In this document: piece after piece, positions 7,624 through 16,134 of the stretch | How positions within the stretch are numbered: position 1 is the first letter of the stretch | How the letters are laid out: each line of letters begins with the position of its first letter | Assembly (NCBI GenBank): GCA_944381085.1 | Contig: CALWJX010000006.1 | Span: 1 to 64,000, forward strand | Origin: an uncultured Clostridia bacterium | GTDB lineage: Bacteria; Bacillota; Clostridia; Oscillospirales; CAG-272 | Length of the DNA stretch: 64,000 nucleotides | Direction: 5' to 3' | Made by a program: the position numbers and the translations under genes | The notes under the pieces: generated by a model | What the model saw: only the letters and a program-made list of their open reading frames with translations | The model's database searches: none | What the model was told of the DNA's origin: nothing

Positions 7624-9000
7624 ATGTCAGAAAAATACAGGACCGAACACGATTCCATGGGGGAGATAAAAGTACCCGCGGATAAATATTGGGGAGCGCA
7701 GACAGAGAGAAGCTACGAGAATTTCAAAATCGGAATCGAACTGATGCCAAGAGAAATCATAAAGGCTTTCGGCGTTCTGAAAAAGGCGGCGGCTCTCGCC
7801 AACAGAGAACTCAGACCCGACAGAATGACCAAAGAAAAAGCGGACGCCATATGCGCGGTTTGCGATGAGATAATATCCGGAAAGCTGTATGATAATTTCC
7901 CACTTGTCGTCTGGCAGACGGGGAGCGGAACGCAGTCGAATATGAATGTCAATGAGGTAATCGCAAACCGCGCAAACGAGATTCTCGGCAAGCGGCTTTT
8001 GCATCCGAACGACGACGTCAACATGTCGCAGTCGTCAAACGATACTTTCCCGACCGCCATGCATATAGCGGCGGTCTGTGAAATTTCGGGACCTTTGCTT
8101 GCCGAGGCGAAGGCATTGATTGAAGCGTTCCTTAAAACAGAAGCCGAGAATGAAGATTGCCTGAAAAGCGGAAGAACGCATTTGCAGGACGCGACGCCGA
8201 TAAAATTTTCGCAGGAGGTAAGCGGTTGGAGAGCAATGCTTGAGACTTCATGCGAGCAGATACATAATTCACTTGAATGGCTGTACAGACTCGCGCTTGG
8301 CGGAACGGCCGTAGGTACGGGAATCAACGCGCCGGAAAAATTCGGTGAGCGCGCGGCGGAATATGTCGCGCGTCTTACCGGATATCCTTTTGTGTCCGAA
8401 AAAAACAAATTTCACGCTCTGACCTCAAAAGACGCGCTGGTAAACGCGCACGGCGCGCTCAAAGGGCTTGCGGCTAATCTTATGAAGATAGCGAATGACG
8501 TCCGTTGGCTTGCCAGCGGTCCGAGGTGTGGTCTTGGAGAAATAAAAATACCGGAAAACGAGCCGGGGTCGTCGATTATGCCGGGAAAAGTAAATCCCAC
8601 ACAATGCGAGGCGCTGACTATGGTTGCCGTTCAGGTTATGGCAAACGACGCCGCGGTGGGATTCGGGGCGTCTCAGGGAAATTTTGAACTGAATGTTTTT
8701 ATGCCGGTTATAATATACAATTTTTTACAGTCCGTAAGACTGCTGACGGACGCCATGCGCTCGTTCAATAAAAACTGTGTCCGCGGCATCACGCCGAACC
8801 GTGAGAAAATGAAAGATAATCTTGACCGCTCGCTTATGACGGTCACCGCGCTCAATCCATATATCGGATATGAAAATGCGGCGAAGGTCGCAAAGCTTGC
8901 GTTTAAAGAGAATATAACCTTAAGGGAAGCCTGCATGAGATTGGAGTTTATGAGTCCGGAGGAATTTGACAGGGTTATGAGGCCGGAGAACATGGTATGA
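7624..9000 (+). CDS. fumC: Fumarate hydratase, class II
   Basis: The 458-residue enzyme matches the oxygen-stable class II fumarases that interconvert fumarate and L-malate. It carries GSGTQSNMNVNEV, SSNDTFPTAMHIA, GRTHLQDATP and the signature GSSIMPGKVNPTQCEA, whose Ser loop closes the active site. The start follows AGAAAGG. The malic enzyme gene begins 72 bases downstream. The two would convert fumarate to malate and then pyruvate plus CO2, or run in reverse in an incomplete citric acid cycle. Confidence 0.96.
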   Translation: MSEKYRTEHDSMGEIKVPADKYWGAQTERSYENFKIGIELMPREIIKAFGVLKKAAALANRELRPDRMTKEKADAICAVCDEIISGKLYDNFPLVVWQTGSGTQSNMNVNEVIANRANEILGKRLLHPNDDVNMSQSSNDTFPTAMHIAAVCEISGPLLAEAKALIEAFLKTEAENEDCLKSGRTHLQDATPIKFSQEVSGWRAMLETSCEQIHNSLEWLYRLALGGTAVGTGINAPEKFGERAAEYVARLTGYPFVSEKNKFHALTSKDALVNAHGALKGLAANLMKIANDVRWLASGPRCGLGEIKIPENEPGSSIMPGKVNPTQCEALTMVAVQVMANDAAVGFGASQGNFELNVFMPVIIYNFLQSVRLLTDAMRSFNKNCVRGITPNREKMKDNLDRSLMTVTALNPYIGYENAAKVAKLAFKENITLREACMRLEFMSPEEFDRVMRPENMV

Positions 9001-9072
9001 CAATGCCGAAATAAACCGGTATTGGAGGATAATAAAAAGGCAGATTGAAATAAAGAAAGGAAGATAAAATAT

Positions 9073-10245
9073 ATGAGCATTGCGGAACAGTCTCTTGAAA
9101 AACACTATGAATGGAAAGGGAAAATAGAGGTGGTGACCCGTTGCCCGATTGAAACGAGCGAGGACCTTTCGCTTGCGTACACTCCGGGGGTGGCGCAACC
9201 CTGCCTTGAGATACAGAAGGATATAAATAAATCGTATGAGCTTACACGACGTTCCAATCTTGTGGCGGTAATAACCGACGGAAGCGCGGTGCTCGGGCTC
9301 GGAGACATAGGACCCGAGGCGGGTATGCCGGTAATGGAGGGCAAGTGCGCGCTGTTCAAGGCGTTTGCCGATGTCGACGCTTTTCCGATTTGTATCAAGA
9401 GCAAGGATGTGGATGAAATCGTAAGAACTGTTTATTTGATTTCGGGATCGTTCGGCGGGATCAATCTTGAGGATATCGGCGCTCCGAGATGCTTTGAAAT
9501 CGAAAGAAGACTTAAGGAAATCTGTGATATACCGATATTTCACGATGACCAGCACGGTACCGCGATTGTAGTCGCGGCGGCTTTGCTCAACGCGCTGAAA
9601 GTCGTGGGAAAAGAGATCGGGAAAATAAAAGTTGTGATAAACGGCGCCGGGGCTGCCGGAATATCGATTGGAAAGCATCTGCTCGGCATGGGAGTAAAAA
9701 ACATTGTTATGGTGGGCAGATACGGCGCGATTTACAAGGGACGGGAGACTAACAATCCCGCTCAGGAAGAGATCGCGGCAGTGACAAATCCGGATATGGA
9801 AAAGGGAAGTCTTGCGCAGACGCTTAAAGGTGCGGATGTATTTATCGGCGTATCGGTTCCGGGAGTGGTGACTTCCGAGATGGTAGGCACAATGGCTAAG
9901 GACGCCATAGTGTTCCCGATGGCAAATCCCACACCCGAAATAATGCCCGACCTTGCGAAGGCGGGCGGCGCGAGGGTCGTAGGAACCGGACGTTCAGACT
10001 TCCCGAATCAGATAAACAATGTGCTCGCCTTTCCGGGAATTTTCAGAGGCGCGCTTGACTGCAGGGCGAAATGTATTAACGAGGAAATGAAGATAGCCAC
10101 TTCATATGCGCTTGCGTCACTGGTGAGTGACGATAAGCTTTGCGAGGATTATGTCATTCCGTCTGCGCTTGACAAGCGTATCGCCGCGGCAGTGGCAGAG
10201 GCGGTAAAAGAAGCGGCTTACCGTACCGGGGTCGCCGGAATCTGA
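9073..10245 (+). CDS. NAD(P)-dependent malic enzyme
   Basis: The 390-residue protein is a short-form malic enzyme (malate to pyruvate and CO2). Visible are the tyrosine region [12 protein letters not shown], the metal-binding [11 protein letters not shown] and the nucleotide-binding [15 protein letters not shown]. It lacks the C-terminal phosphotransacetylase-like domain of the long bacterial form. AAAGGAAG precedes the ATG. It follows fumC and is probably co-transcribed with it. Confidence 0.94.
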   Translation: MSIAEQSLEKHYEWKGKIEVVTRCPIETSEDLSLAYTPGVAQPCLEIQKDINKSYELTRRSNLVAVITDGSAVLGLGDIGPEAGMPVMEGKCALFKAFADVDAFPICIKSKDVDEIVRTVYLISGSFGGINLEDIGAPRCFEIERRLKEICDIPIFHDDQHGTAIVVAAALLNALKVVGKEIGKIKVVINGAGAAGISIGKHLLGMGVKNIVMVGRYGAIYKGRETNNPAQEEIAAVTNPDMEKGSLAQTLKGADVFIGVSVPGVVTSEMVGTMAKDAIVFPMANPTPEIMPDLAKAGGARVVGTGRSDFPNQINNVLAFPGIFRGALDCRAKCINEEMKIATSYALASLVSDDKLCEDYVIPSALDKRIAAAVAEAVKEAAYRTGVAGI

Positions 10246-10340
10246 GATAATTGACTTTACTTTACAATCTTACAAAAATATTGCAATAATGACGGGAGGA
10301 TTTGAGAGCTCGGAAGATAAGCTCCCGAAGTTTAACTATA

Positions 10341-11759
10341 ATGGACGAAAAAACAGATACGGCAAGTCAGGACGCTCAATATCGCAAAATGACCGAAACC
10401 CCGGTGCAAAAGCTGATAATAACATTGGGGATACCTACCACCATAAGTATGCTGATAACCAATATATACAATATGGCGGATTCGTATTTTGTCAGTCAGA
10501 CAAGCCTCAGCGCCGGCGGAGCTACCAGCATTGTGTTCGGACTTATGGCTATTATTCAGGCGTTCGGATTTATGTTCGGACACGGCGCCGGCAGCAATAT
10601 AAGCAGAATGCTTGGAGGCAGACATATAGAAAAAGCGAGCAGATACGCGTCAACCGGATTTTTCTGGGCATTGGCGTTCGGACTTCTGATAACCGTTTGC
10701 GGATTTGTTTTTCTTGAGCCGCTTATGCTGTTGCTCGGAAGCACCGATACTATTCTGCCATATGCCAAAGAGTATGCCAAATATATACTTATAGCCGCTC
10801 CGGCTATGACAACGAGCTGTGTGCTTAACAATATCCTGCGGTATGAGGGAAAGGCGACTTTGGCGATGGTAGGACTTACTTCGGGAGGTATTCTCAATAT
10901 CATACTTGACGCCGTTTTTGTTTTGGTTTTCGATATGGGTATCGGAGGCGCGGGTTTGGCGACCGCTGTTTCACAGTATATTTCCTTTTCGATTTTGTTT
11001 TCAATGTTTCTGCTTAAGAAAACACAGAGCAGAATTACTTTCGGAAACGCCACGGTAAAAATTGATATTGTGGGAAATATTGTCGTGACCGGTCTTCCCA
11101 GTCTCGCGCGGCAGGGACTTAACAGCGTGTCTACAATGGTATTGAACGCGCAGGCAAAGCCTTTCGGAGATGTGGCTATTGCCGCGATGGGGTATGTTGC
11201 CAGAACGTCAAACTTTATTTTCAGCGTAGGTCTGGGAATAGGTCAGGGTTTTCAGCCGGTTTCGGGCTTCAACTATGGCGCAAGAAAATATTCGAGAGTA
11301 AAGAAAGGCGCCATTTTTACATTGATGTTCGGCGCTATATGCATAGGAGTTATTTCTGCTGTCTGCTTTGTTTTCGCGCCGCAGATTATAGGCATGTTCA
11401 GAAATGAGGCGGAGGTTATAGAAATAGGAAAGACCGCGCTCAGAATTCAGTGCGTATTTCTTGTGACGCTTCCCGTATCGGTCGTGGGAACGATGCTTTT
11501 CCAAAGCATCGGAAAAAGCGCGACTTCATTTGTCCTGTCGTGTATGCAGAGCGGCGCTATATTTATACCTCTGTGCATAATACTGCCGCGTTATATGGGA
11601 ATGGGTATTATGGGGATAGAGATTGCTCAGCCGATATCTTATTTGGTCGCGGCTTTGATTTCATTGCCGTGTATGCTGATATTTTTCAGAAAACTTCCGC
11701 CTGATTCCGAGGAAATTGTCAAACCGGAACACATATTTTTTCACAAAAATTTGGATTAA
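10341..11759 (+). CDS. MATE family efflux transporter
   Basis: From the ATG at 10341 the protein has 472 residues and about 12 hydrophobic segments in two homologous halves, as in multidrug and toxic compound extrusion (MATE) exporters, which use Na+ or H+ gradients. PTTISMLITNIYNMADSYFV and GIGQGFQPVSGFNYGA are characteristic. An upstream in-frame TTG at 10302 would add 13 residues but lies too close to its GGGAGG, so the ATG was chosen. The ribosome binding site of the ATG is poor, and CGGGAG near 10293 can pair with CTCCCG near 10321. The substrate is unknown. Confidence 0.9.
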   Translation: MDEKTDTASQDAQYRKMTETPVQKLIITLGIPTTISMLITNIYNMADSYFVSQTSLSAGGATSIVFGLMAIIQAFGFMFGHGAGSNISRMLGGRHIEKASRYASTGFFWALAFGLLITVCGFVFLEPLMLLLGSTDTILPYAKEYAKYILIAAPAMTTSCVLNNILRYEGKATLAMVGLTSGGILNIILDAVFVLVFDMGIGGAGLATAVSQYISFSILFSMFLLKKTQSRITFGNATVKIDIVGNIVVTGLPSLARQGLNSVSTMVLNAQAKPFGDVAIAAMGYVARTSNFIFSVGLGIGQGFQPVSGFNYGARKYSRVKKGAIFTLMFGAICIGVISAVCFVFAPQIIGMFRNEAEVIEIGKTALRIQCVFLVTLPVSVVGTMLFQSIGKSATSFVLSCMQSGAIFIPLCIILPRYMGMGIMGIEIAQPISYLVAALISLPCMLIFFRKLPPDSEEIVKPEHIFFHKNLD

Positions 11760-11840
11760 TTTTTTAAATATTTACACTGCCGTATTGTTAATCGTTTCCG
11801 GGAAAATCCTCGGACGGAAGTGAATTTAATAGGAGGATAT

Positions 11841-13034
11841 ATGCTTACTCTTGATATGATATACCACGCATCCTTTGTGCTTAAGGATGTAATCAGAAAA
11901 ACCGATATTATAAAATCACCGAAGATCAATCCTTCATGTGAATTATACCTTAAGCCCGAAAATCTTCAGGTGACCGGTTCATTTAAGGTGAGAGGCGCGG
12001 GATATATGATATCTCAGCTTACGGACGAGGAAAAGGCGAGGGGAGTCATAGCCTGCTCCGCGGGAAATCACGCTCAGGGAGTCGCTCTCGCGGCTACCAA
12101 ATACGGTATTTCCTCACTTATCTGCCTTCCCGACGGAGCGCCGATTTCAAAGGTAGAGGCTACCAAGGGGTATGGAGCCGATGTGTGCATGGTTAACGGC
12201 GTTTATGACGACGCCTATAAAAAGGCGCTTGAATTGCGTGATGAAAAAGGGTATACCTTTGTTCATCCGTTTGATGACGAAAAGGTGATTGCCGGACAGG
12301 GAACCATAGGACTTGAGATTCTGAATGAGCTCGATGACATTGACGCGGTAATAGTTCCGGTCGGCGGAGGCGGCTTGATTTCCGGGGTGGCGTATGCTAT
12401 AAAGAAACTCAGACCGGAATGCAAGGTGTACGGCGTACAGGCGGCGGGAGCGCCGAGCATGGTCAATTCGATTCATGACGGAAAGCTTGAAAAACTTGAC
12501 TCCGTATCTACAATTGCCGACGGTATCGCGGTAAAGGAGCCCGGGGTAAATACTTTTGAACTCGTAAAAAAATATGTTGACGATGTGGTTACCGTAAGCG
12601 AGGACGAGATATGCTCGGCTATATTGGCTCTGATAGAACAGCATAAAATGATTGCAGAGGGAGCGGGAGCGGTTTCTGTAGCCGCGGCAATGTTCAATAA
12701 AGTGCCTGTGGAAGGCAAAAAAGTGGTTTGCCTTGTATCCGGCGGAAATATAGATGTAACTATTTTATCCAGAGTTATAAAGAGAGGTCTTTATAAGACC
12801 GGACGTTCCTGCGCGCTTTGCGTTGAGCTTATTGACAAGCCCGGTCAGCTTCGGATAGTATCGGAAATAATCGCTTCAAAGGGTGGAAATGTAATATCCG
12901 TCAGTCATGAAAGAGGAAGCGAAACGGAGGATATTAACGGATGCTTTTTGCGTCTTGAGCTTGAGACCAGAAACTATGCTCACATTGAGGAAATAGTCTC
13001 GGCTCTAAAGGATGCCGGACTGAAATTGGTTTAA
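11841..13034 (+). CDS. ilvA: Threonine ammonia-lyase, catabolic type with ACT-like domain
   Basis: The protein has 397 residues starting at 11841, where AGGAGG is ideally placed; a GTG at 11820 precedes that site. It deaminates threonine to 2-oxobutanoate using pyridoxal phosphate. The PLP lysine lies in SFKVRGA (Lys49), the phosphate-binding loop is VGGGGLISG, and residues from about 320 resemble a single ACT-like regulatory domain. The short form with one ACT-like domain is shared by tdcB-type and some biosynthetic enzymes, so the physiological role is not certain. RidA follows 100 bases downstream. Confidence 0.93.
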   Translation: MLTLDMIYHASFVLKDVIRKTDIIKSPKINPSCELYLKPENLQVTGSFKVRGAGYMISQLTDEEKARGVIACSAGNHAQGVALAATKYGISSLICLPDGAPISKVEATKGYGADVCMVNGVYDDAYKKALELRDEKGYTFVHPFDDEKVIAGQGTIGLEILNELDDIDAVIVPVGGGGLISGVAYAIKKLRPECKVYGVQAAGAPSMVNSIHDGKLEKLDSVSTIADGIAVKEPGVNTFELVKKYVDDVVTVSEDEICSAILALIEQHKMIAEGAGAVSVAAAMFNKVPVEGKKVVCLVSGGNIDVTILSRVIKRGLYKTGRSCALCVELIDKPGQLRIVSEIIASKGGNVISVSHERGSETEDINGCFLRLELETRNYAHIEEIVSALKDAGLKLV

Positions 13035-13134
13035 GAAAGTTTTGACTGACGGCGTAAAGCCGCCGTTGTGGTTTGAATGAAACCGACGGCTTGGAGCGCC
13101 GTACAAAATAAATAATTGAAAGGATAAAAAATTT

Positions 13135-13515
13135 ATGGCTGAAAAAATATACACGAAAAACGCTCCCGACGCTATAGGACCTTATTCTCAAGCGGTTGTT
13201 GTCGGAAATCTTGTCTATACCTCCGGGCAAATAGCTATAAATCCCGAAAGCGGTAATGTAGAGGCGGATACTGTTGAGGGTCAGACCGAACAGGTGTGCA
13301 AAAATTTGAGCGCGGTCCTTGAGGCCGCGGGAAGCCGTATTGAAAATACGGTAAAGACGGTATGTTTTCTTTCTGATATGGGTGATTTTGCGGCTTTTAA
13401 CGAGATTTACGGCAGATATTTCACTTCCAAACCCGCGCGCTCATGTGTCGCTGTGAAAACTCTCCCCAAAAATGTGTTGGTAGAAGTGGAAGCTATCGCG
13501 GAAATAAAAGCGTAA
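13135..13515 (+). CDS. ridA: RidA family enamine/imine deaminase
   Basis: This 126-residue protein is a standard-length RidA/YjgF/UK114 protein, a trimeric enzyme that hydrolyses reactive enamines such as 2-aminoacrylate and 2-aminocrotonate. Typical segments are AIGPYSQAVVVGNLVYTSGQ and KPARSCVAVKTLPKNVLVEVEAIA, whose Arg binds the substrate carboxylate. The upstream threonine deaminase releases exactly such enamines, so the pair forms a metabolic unit. AAAGGA precedes the ATG and a terminator follows. Confidence 0.95.
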   Translation: MAEKIYTKNAPDAIGPYSQAVVVGNLVYTSGQIAINPESGNVEADTVEGQTEQVCKNLSAVLEAAGSRIENTVKTVCFLSDMGDFAAFNEIYGRYFTSKPARSCVAVKTLPKNVLVEVEAIAEIKA

Positions 13516-13521
13516 TTTTTT

Positions 13522-13557
13522 CGGACAGCGGAATTTCGGCTGTCCGTATATTTTTTT
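13522..13557 (+). terminator. Rho-independent terminator after ridA
   Basis: CGGACAGC (13522-13529) pairs with GCTGTCCG (13539-13546). A seven-T run follows at 13551-13557. Confidence 0.85.
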
Positions 13558-13709
13558 GTCTTCTAATCATTTGTTTTGAAAAAATAAATAAGAATATAAA
13601 ACTGTATATAATTCCCGCAACAGGGATACAATGATGTTATGAATGCCGTATGCCTGTATTATATAAGTATATTATAAGCATTGGTTATATACAGTGAAAG
13701 GAAAAAGAA

Positions 13710-14342
13710 ATGGAAGGCAAAAAGAAGGGGAAAAACAAATTACTTATTTTCAGTGTGCTTGTTCTTGCGGGTGTGCTTGTATCGACGCTGTTTCCGGTTC
13801 ACGGGGAAGCGGAGATATATGATACTGTTGTAAGACTGCATGTTCTGGCAAATTCCGACAGCGAGGAAGATCAACAGCTTAAACTTAAAGTCAGGGATGA
13901 AATAATCGGTATAATAACCCCTGCGGTGAGTGAATGTGATTCTCAGGAGGCCGCGATTGCGGCTATAGGTTCGGTAATGAATGAAATTGAGCAAAAAGCG
14001 TTACAGACCGTGAAGGATAACGGGTATGACTATGATATAAGCGTCACGGTAGGGCGCGAATATTATCCGACAAAAGATTATGAGTCCTGCAGCTTTCCGG
14101 AGGGTGAATATGTGTCTCTGAAAGTATGCATAGGAGACGCGGAGGGACAAAATTGGTGGTGCTGTCTGTTTCCGCCTCTGTGTCTGTCCGCGGCAAGCGA
14201 ACAGGCTAAGATCGATAATGAAGAAGCGTTTATCCAGGCGGGGCTTACATCTGAGCAGTACAGAATAATAACGGATACCGACGATACCAAGTATAAGGTC
14301 AGGTTTAAGATTCTGGAGACATTGCAGGGACTTTTTGAATAA
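13710..14342 (+). CDS. spoIIR: Stage II sporulation protein R
   Basis: The 210-residue protein starts with an N-terminal signal/anchor helix (about 10-30). The SpoIIR signature follows: VVRLHVLANSDSEEDQQLKL, then KVRDEIIG. Later come SFPEGEYVSLKVCIG and NWWCCLFPPLCL. SpoIIR is made in the forespore under sigma-F and is secreted to activate the SpoIIGA protease that processes pro-sigma-E. Its presence indicates a lineage with endospore ancestry. GAAAGG precedes the ATG. I could not identify a confident sigma-F promoter. A dispersed repeat copy begins 5 bases after the stop. Confidence 0.95.
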   Translation: MEGKKKGKNKLLIFSVLVLAGVLVSTLFPVHGEAEIYDTVVRLHVLANSDSEEDQQLKLKVRDEIIGIITPAVSECDSQEAAIAAIGSVMNEIEQKALQTVKDNGYDYDISVTVGREYYPTKDYESCSFPEGEYVSLKVCIGDAEGQNWWCCLFPPLCLSAASEQAKIDNEEAFIQAGLTSEQYRIITDTDDTKYKVRFKILETLQGLFE

Positions 14343-14346
14343 TTCT

Positions 14347-14436
14347 TTATTCGATAAGGAGCTGAGCACCGTCATTGGGCATTTTCAGCGGGAGATTGTA
14401 TCTCCTCATTGAAAAAGTCAAGCGGCATCTTAATTT
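14347..14436 (-). repeat. Dispersed triple-hairpin repeat, copy A (lacks the first hairpin)
   Basis: Read on the minus strand it contains the family core, GGAGATACAATCTCCCGCTG, and a downstream ATGACGG segment followed by an imperfect CTCAG stem. It lies directly behind spoIIR. It lacks the GCCTC/GAGGC-type first hairpin seen in copies C and D, as does copy E. Confidence 0.7.
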
Positions 14437-14493
14437 GGTTATAAAATCAAGCCTTGAAAATGTTTTCATTATTCGGTCAAACCATACGAAAAT

Positions 14494-14521
14494 CCCGCTT
14501 TTTTTGAAAGCGGGGTTTTTG
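14494..14521 (+). terminator. Rho-independent terminator after spoIIR
   Basis: CCCGCTTT (14494-14501) pairs with AAAGCGGG (14507-14514) and is followed by a T-run. It could also work on the opposite strand, although no gene lies there. Confidence 0.75.
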
Positions 14522-14588
14522 TTTGACCGCAAAATTCAATTTGAATCGACCGTTATGGCTTTTTTGCGGAATTTTTATTATTAAAGTG

Positions 14589-14617
14589 TTGACAAATAAG
14601 ATGTCGAATAGTATAAT
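14589..14617 (+). promoter_or_regulatory. Perfect consensus promoter, TTGACA-N17-TATAAT
   Basis: TTGACA (14589-14594) and TATAAT (14612-14617) with 17-base spacing drive the small membrane protein gene at 14687. Confidence 0.8.
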
Positions 14618-14669
14618 ATTATAAGGAATAATTTTCTTCACATGCGGGAAGCAATCTTAACGAAAGGAA

Positions 14670-14681
14670 TTTTTTTTTTTT
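14670..14681 (+). promoter_or_regulatory. Run of 12 T between the ribosome binding site and start codon
   Basis: GAAAGGA ends near 14668 and the ATG is at 14687, so the Shine-Dalgarno spacing is about 18 bases instead of the usual 5-10. The excess is a homopolymer of 12 T. Slippage in this run would change the spacing and hence translation. Confidence 0.5.
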
Positions 14682-14686
14682 AATTT

Positions 14687-15010
14687 ATGAAAAGCGGAAC
14701 AAAAAGCGTCTTGAGAATATTGATAAGCATTGTGTATATAATCTGGGGAATCATGGCGCCGGTTACGGCGTTTCAGGCGATAATAGCGCTTGATATAAAT
14801 GCCATCATCAGCGCGGCGGTAGGAGTGCTGATGCTGCTTGCCGGCATATTCGGACTTGTGGGCATAAAGGCGGTAAAGTGCAGGATTTTCGCGGTGATAA
14901 TCTTTATTTTCGCGGCAATTTCGGTTGTAATGTCCCTGACGGGCGGAAATCTTGACTGGAGATCTATAATTACCGCGGTGCTTTCATGGCTGTTTATAAT
15001 CTGCCTTTGA
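14687..15010 (+). CDS. Small integral membrane protein of unknown function
   Basis: The 107-residue protein has four hydrophobic segments (about 8-30, 33-58, 64-83 and 92-107) separated by short polar turns with basic residues. It is not recognised as a named family; it resembles many short four-helix membrane proteins of Firmicutes. It has a perfect consensus promoter and its own terminator, so it is a single-gene unit. The unusual 12-T run before its start is listed separately. Confidence 0.7.
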   Translation: MKSGTKSVLRILISIVYIIWGIMAPVTAFQAIIALDINAIISAAVGVLMLLAGIFGLVGIKAVKCRIFAVIIFIFAAISVVMSLTGGNLDWRSIITAVLSWLFIICL

Positions 15011-15023
15011 TTTTAACCCGTAT

Positions 15024-15062
15024 AAAACGGGCTTGGCGTTGAAATGCGGCAAGCCCGTTTTT
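15024..15062 (+). terminator. Rho-independent terminator
   Basis: AAAACGGGCTTG (15024-15035) pairs with CAAGCCCGTTTT (15050-15061), with the T-run part of the arm. It ends the small membrane protein transcript, convergent with the sugar isomerase at 15095-15826. Confidence 0.8.
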
Positions 15063-15094
15063 ATTATGTATGAGTTATTTTTGCTCTGATTGCC

Positions 15095-15826
15095 TCAGCT
15101 TTCAAGCGACGCGAGATAGTCAATGCAGCGCTTGACTTCCGATATACCGTCGGGCGTCAGGCTTTCGCTTTCCACCACCATGAGCAGACCCATGTCAATC
15201 GCTTTCTGTCTGACTGCTGCGACGGGCGCTTCGCCTTCACCCAAAGACATGCCTCTTCCTCCGCGATATCCGTCCTTGAGATGTATAACGTGTATTCTGT
15301 CCTTAAGGCGTTCAAGAATGGCAAGAGGATCGACTCCCGCGTTGAAAGCCCAGAATGTATCTATTTCAAAGTCTACGTTTGTGCGTTTTTCAAGCTCTGA
15401 GTGTATGGTGGAACCCCAAGGCATAACCTCAAATTCATGGCTGTGGTTGTGATATCCGAGCCTGATTCCCTCCGCGGCGAGTATAGGCTGCGCGTAATTG
15501 AGAACCGCGCAGAATTCTTTTATTTTTTCCAATGTGGAAAGATCCGCTCCCGGAATGATATAGTTGGGATTCTGAATGGTCTTATGATATTTTATTGTCT
15601 GTGCGATATTTGTGGGTCTTAATTCTTCCCAACCGGAATGTGTGCCGGAGCAACTGACGCCGCTGTCGTCCATCATAGCCTTTACATCCTCAGCGCTGTG
15701 ACCGAAAAATCCGGCGAATTCAAGATATTTATATCCCATTTGCGCGACCTGTTTAATTGCGGAAGCAAGGTCTTTTTCGGTAAAATCTCTTACGCTGAAA
15801 AGCTGAAGCCCGTAATTCTGTTTCAT
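15095..15826 (-). CDS. Sugar phosphate isomerase/epimerase (xylose isomerase-like TIM barrel)
   Basis: Starting at 15826, where AAAGGA is well placed, the protein has 243 residues, a normal length for the short IolE/hydroxypyruvate-isomerase-like branch. A start further upstream at 15889 is unlikely because it would leave the ribosome binding site inside the gene. Metal-site segments are GYHNHSHEF, VDFEIDTFWAF, IHLKDG and VVESES. It is a stand-alone gene with its own promoter at 15910-15938. It is only distantly related to the isomerase at 4154-5122, so it is probably not a recent copy. The substrate is unknown. Confidence 0.87.
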   Translation of the reverse strand: MKQNYGLQLFSVRDFTEKDLASAIKQVAQMGYKYLEFAGFFGHSAEDVKAMMDDSGVSCSGTHSGWEELRPTNIAQTIKYHKTIQNPNYIIPGADLSTLEKIKEFCAVLNYAQPILAAEGIRLGYHNHSHEFEVMPWGSTIHSELEKRTNVDFEIDTFWAFNAGVDPLAILERLKDRIHVIHLKDGYRGGRGMSLGEGEAPVAAVRQKAIDMGLLMVVESESLTPDGISEVKRCIDYLASLES

Positions 15827-15909
15827 AATAGATTTCCTTTCTGTTGTATTTAGAGAAATTATATTTTGCCGTTTATTGGAAACGGTCAATTTTCATTTTT
15901 TACGAGTTA

Positions 15910-15938
15910 ATTATACTATTTATAATTATATTTGTCAA
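15910..15938 (-). promoter_or_regulatory. Perfect consensus promoter, TTGACA-N17-TATAAT
   Basis: On the minus strand TTGACA (complement of 15933-15938) and TATAAT (complement of 15910-15915) are 17 bases apart. They drive the sugar isomerase with a leader of about 75 bases. The rest of the 15827-16134 gap holds only this and the divergent promoter. Confidence 0.8.
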
Positions 15939-16062
15939 TAATAATTCGGAGATTTTTTTGCTCTTTTAAATCGGCATTTTATGAGAATTTTTTGCGGAGT
16001 GCCGTCCTTGTATGTTTTCATAATCTTAAATCAAACTTAATTTTTAAAAGTATCCTTAGCTG

Positions 16063-16091
16063 TTGACATATAAGGCGCTTTGTGATAAAAT
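16063..16091 (+). promoter_or_regulatory. Promoter TTGACA-N17-TAAAAT
   Basis: TTGACA (16063-16068) and TAAAAT (16086-16091) have 17-base spacing. Transcription would begin near 16098, which rules out translation starts of the U32 peptidase upstream of that point. Confidence 0.75.
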
Positions 16092-16134
16092 ATATACAAT
16101 GTGTGTATTGAGCGGAAAATTTATGGGGTGTAAT

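Noticed and set aside
10289-10717. 142-codon ORF overlapping the MATE gene
   Set aside because: Out of frame with the clearly conserved MATE protein; composition typical of a shadow frame.
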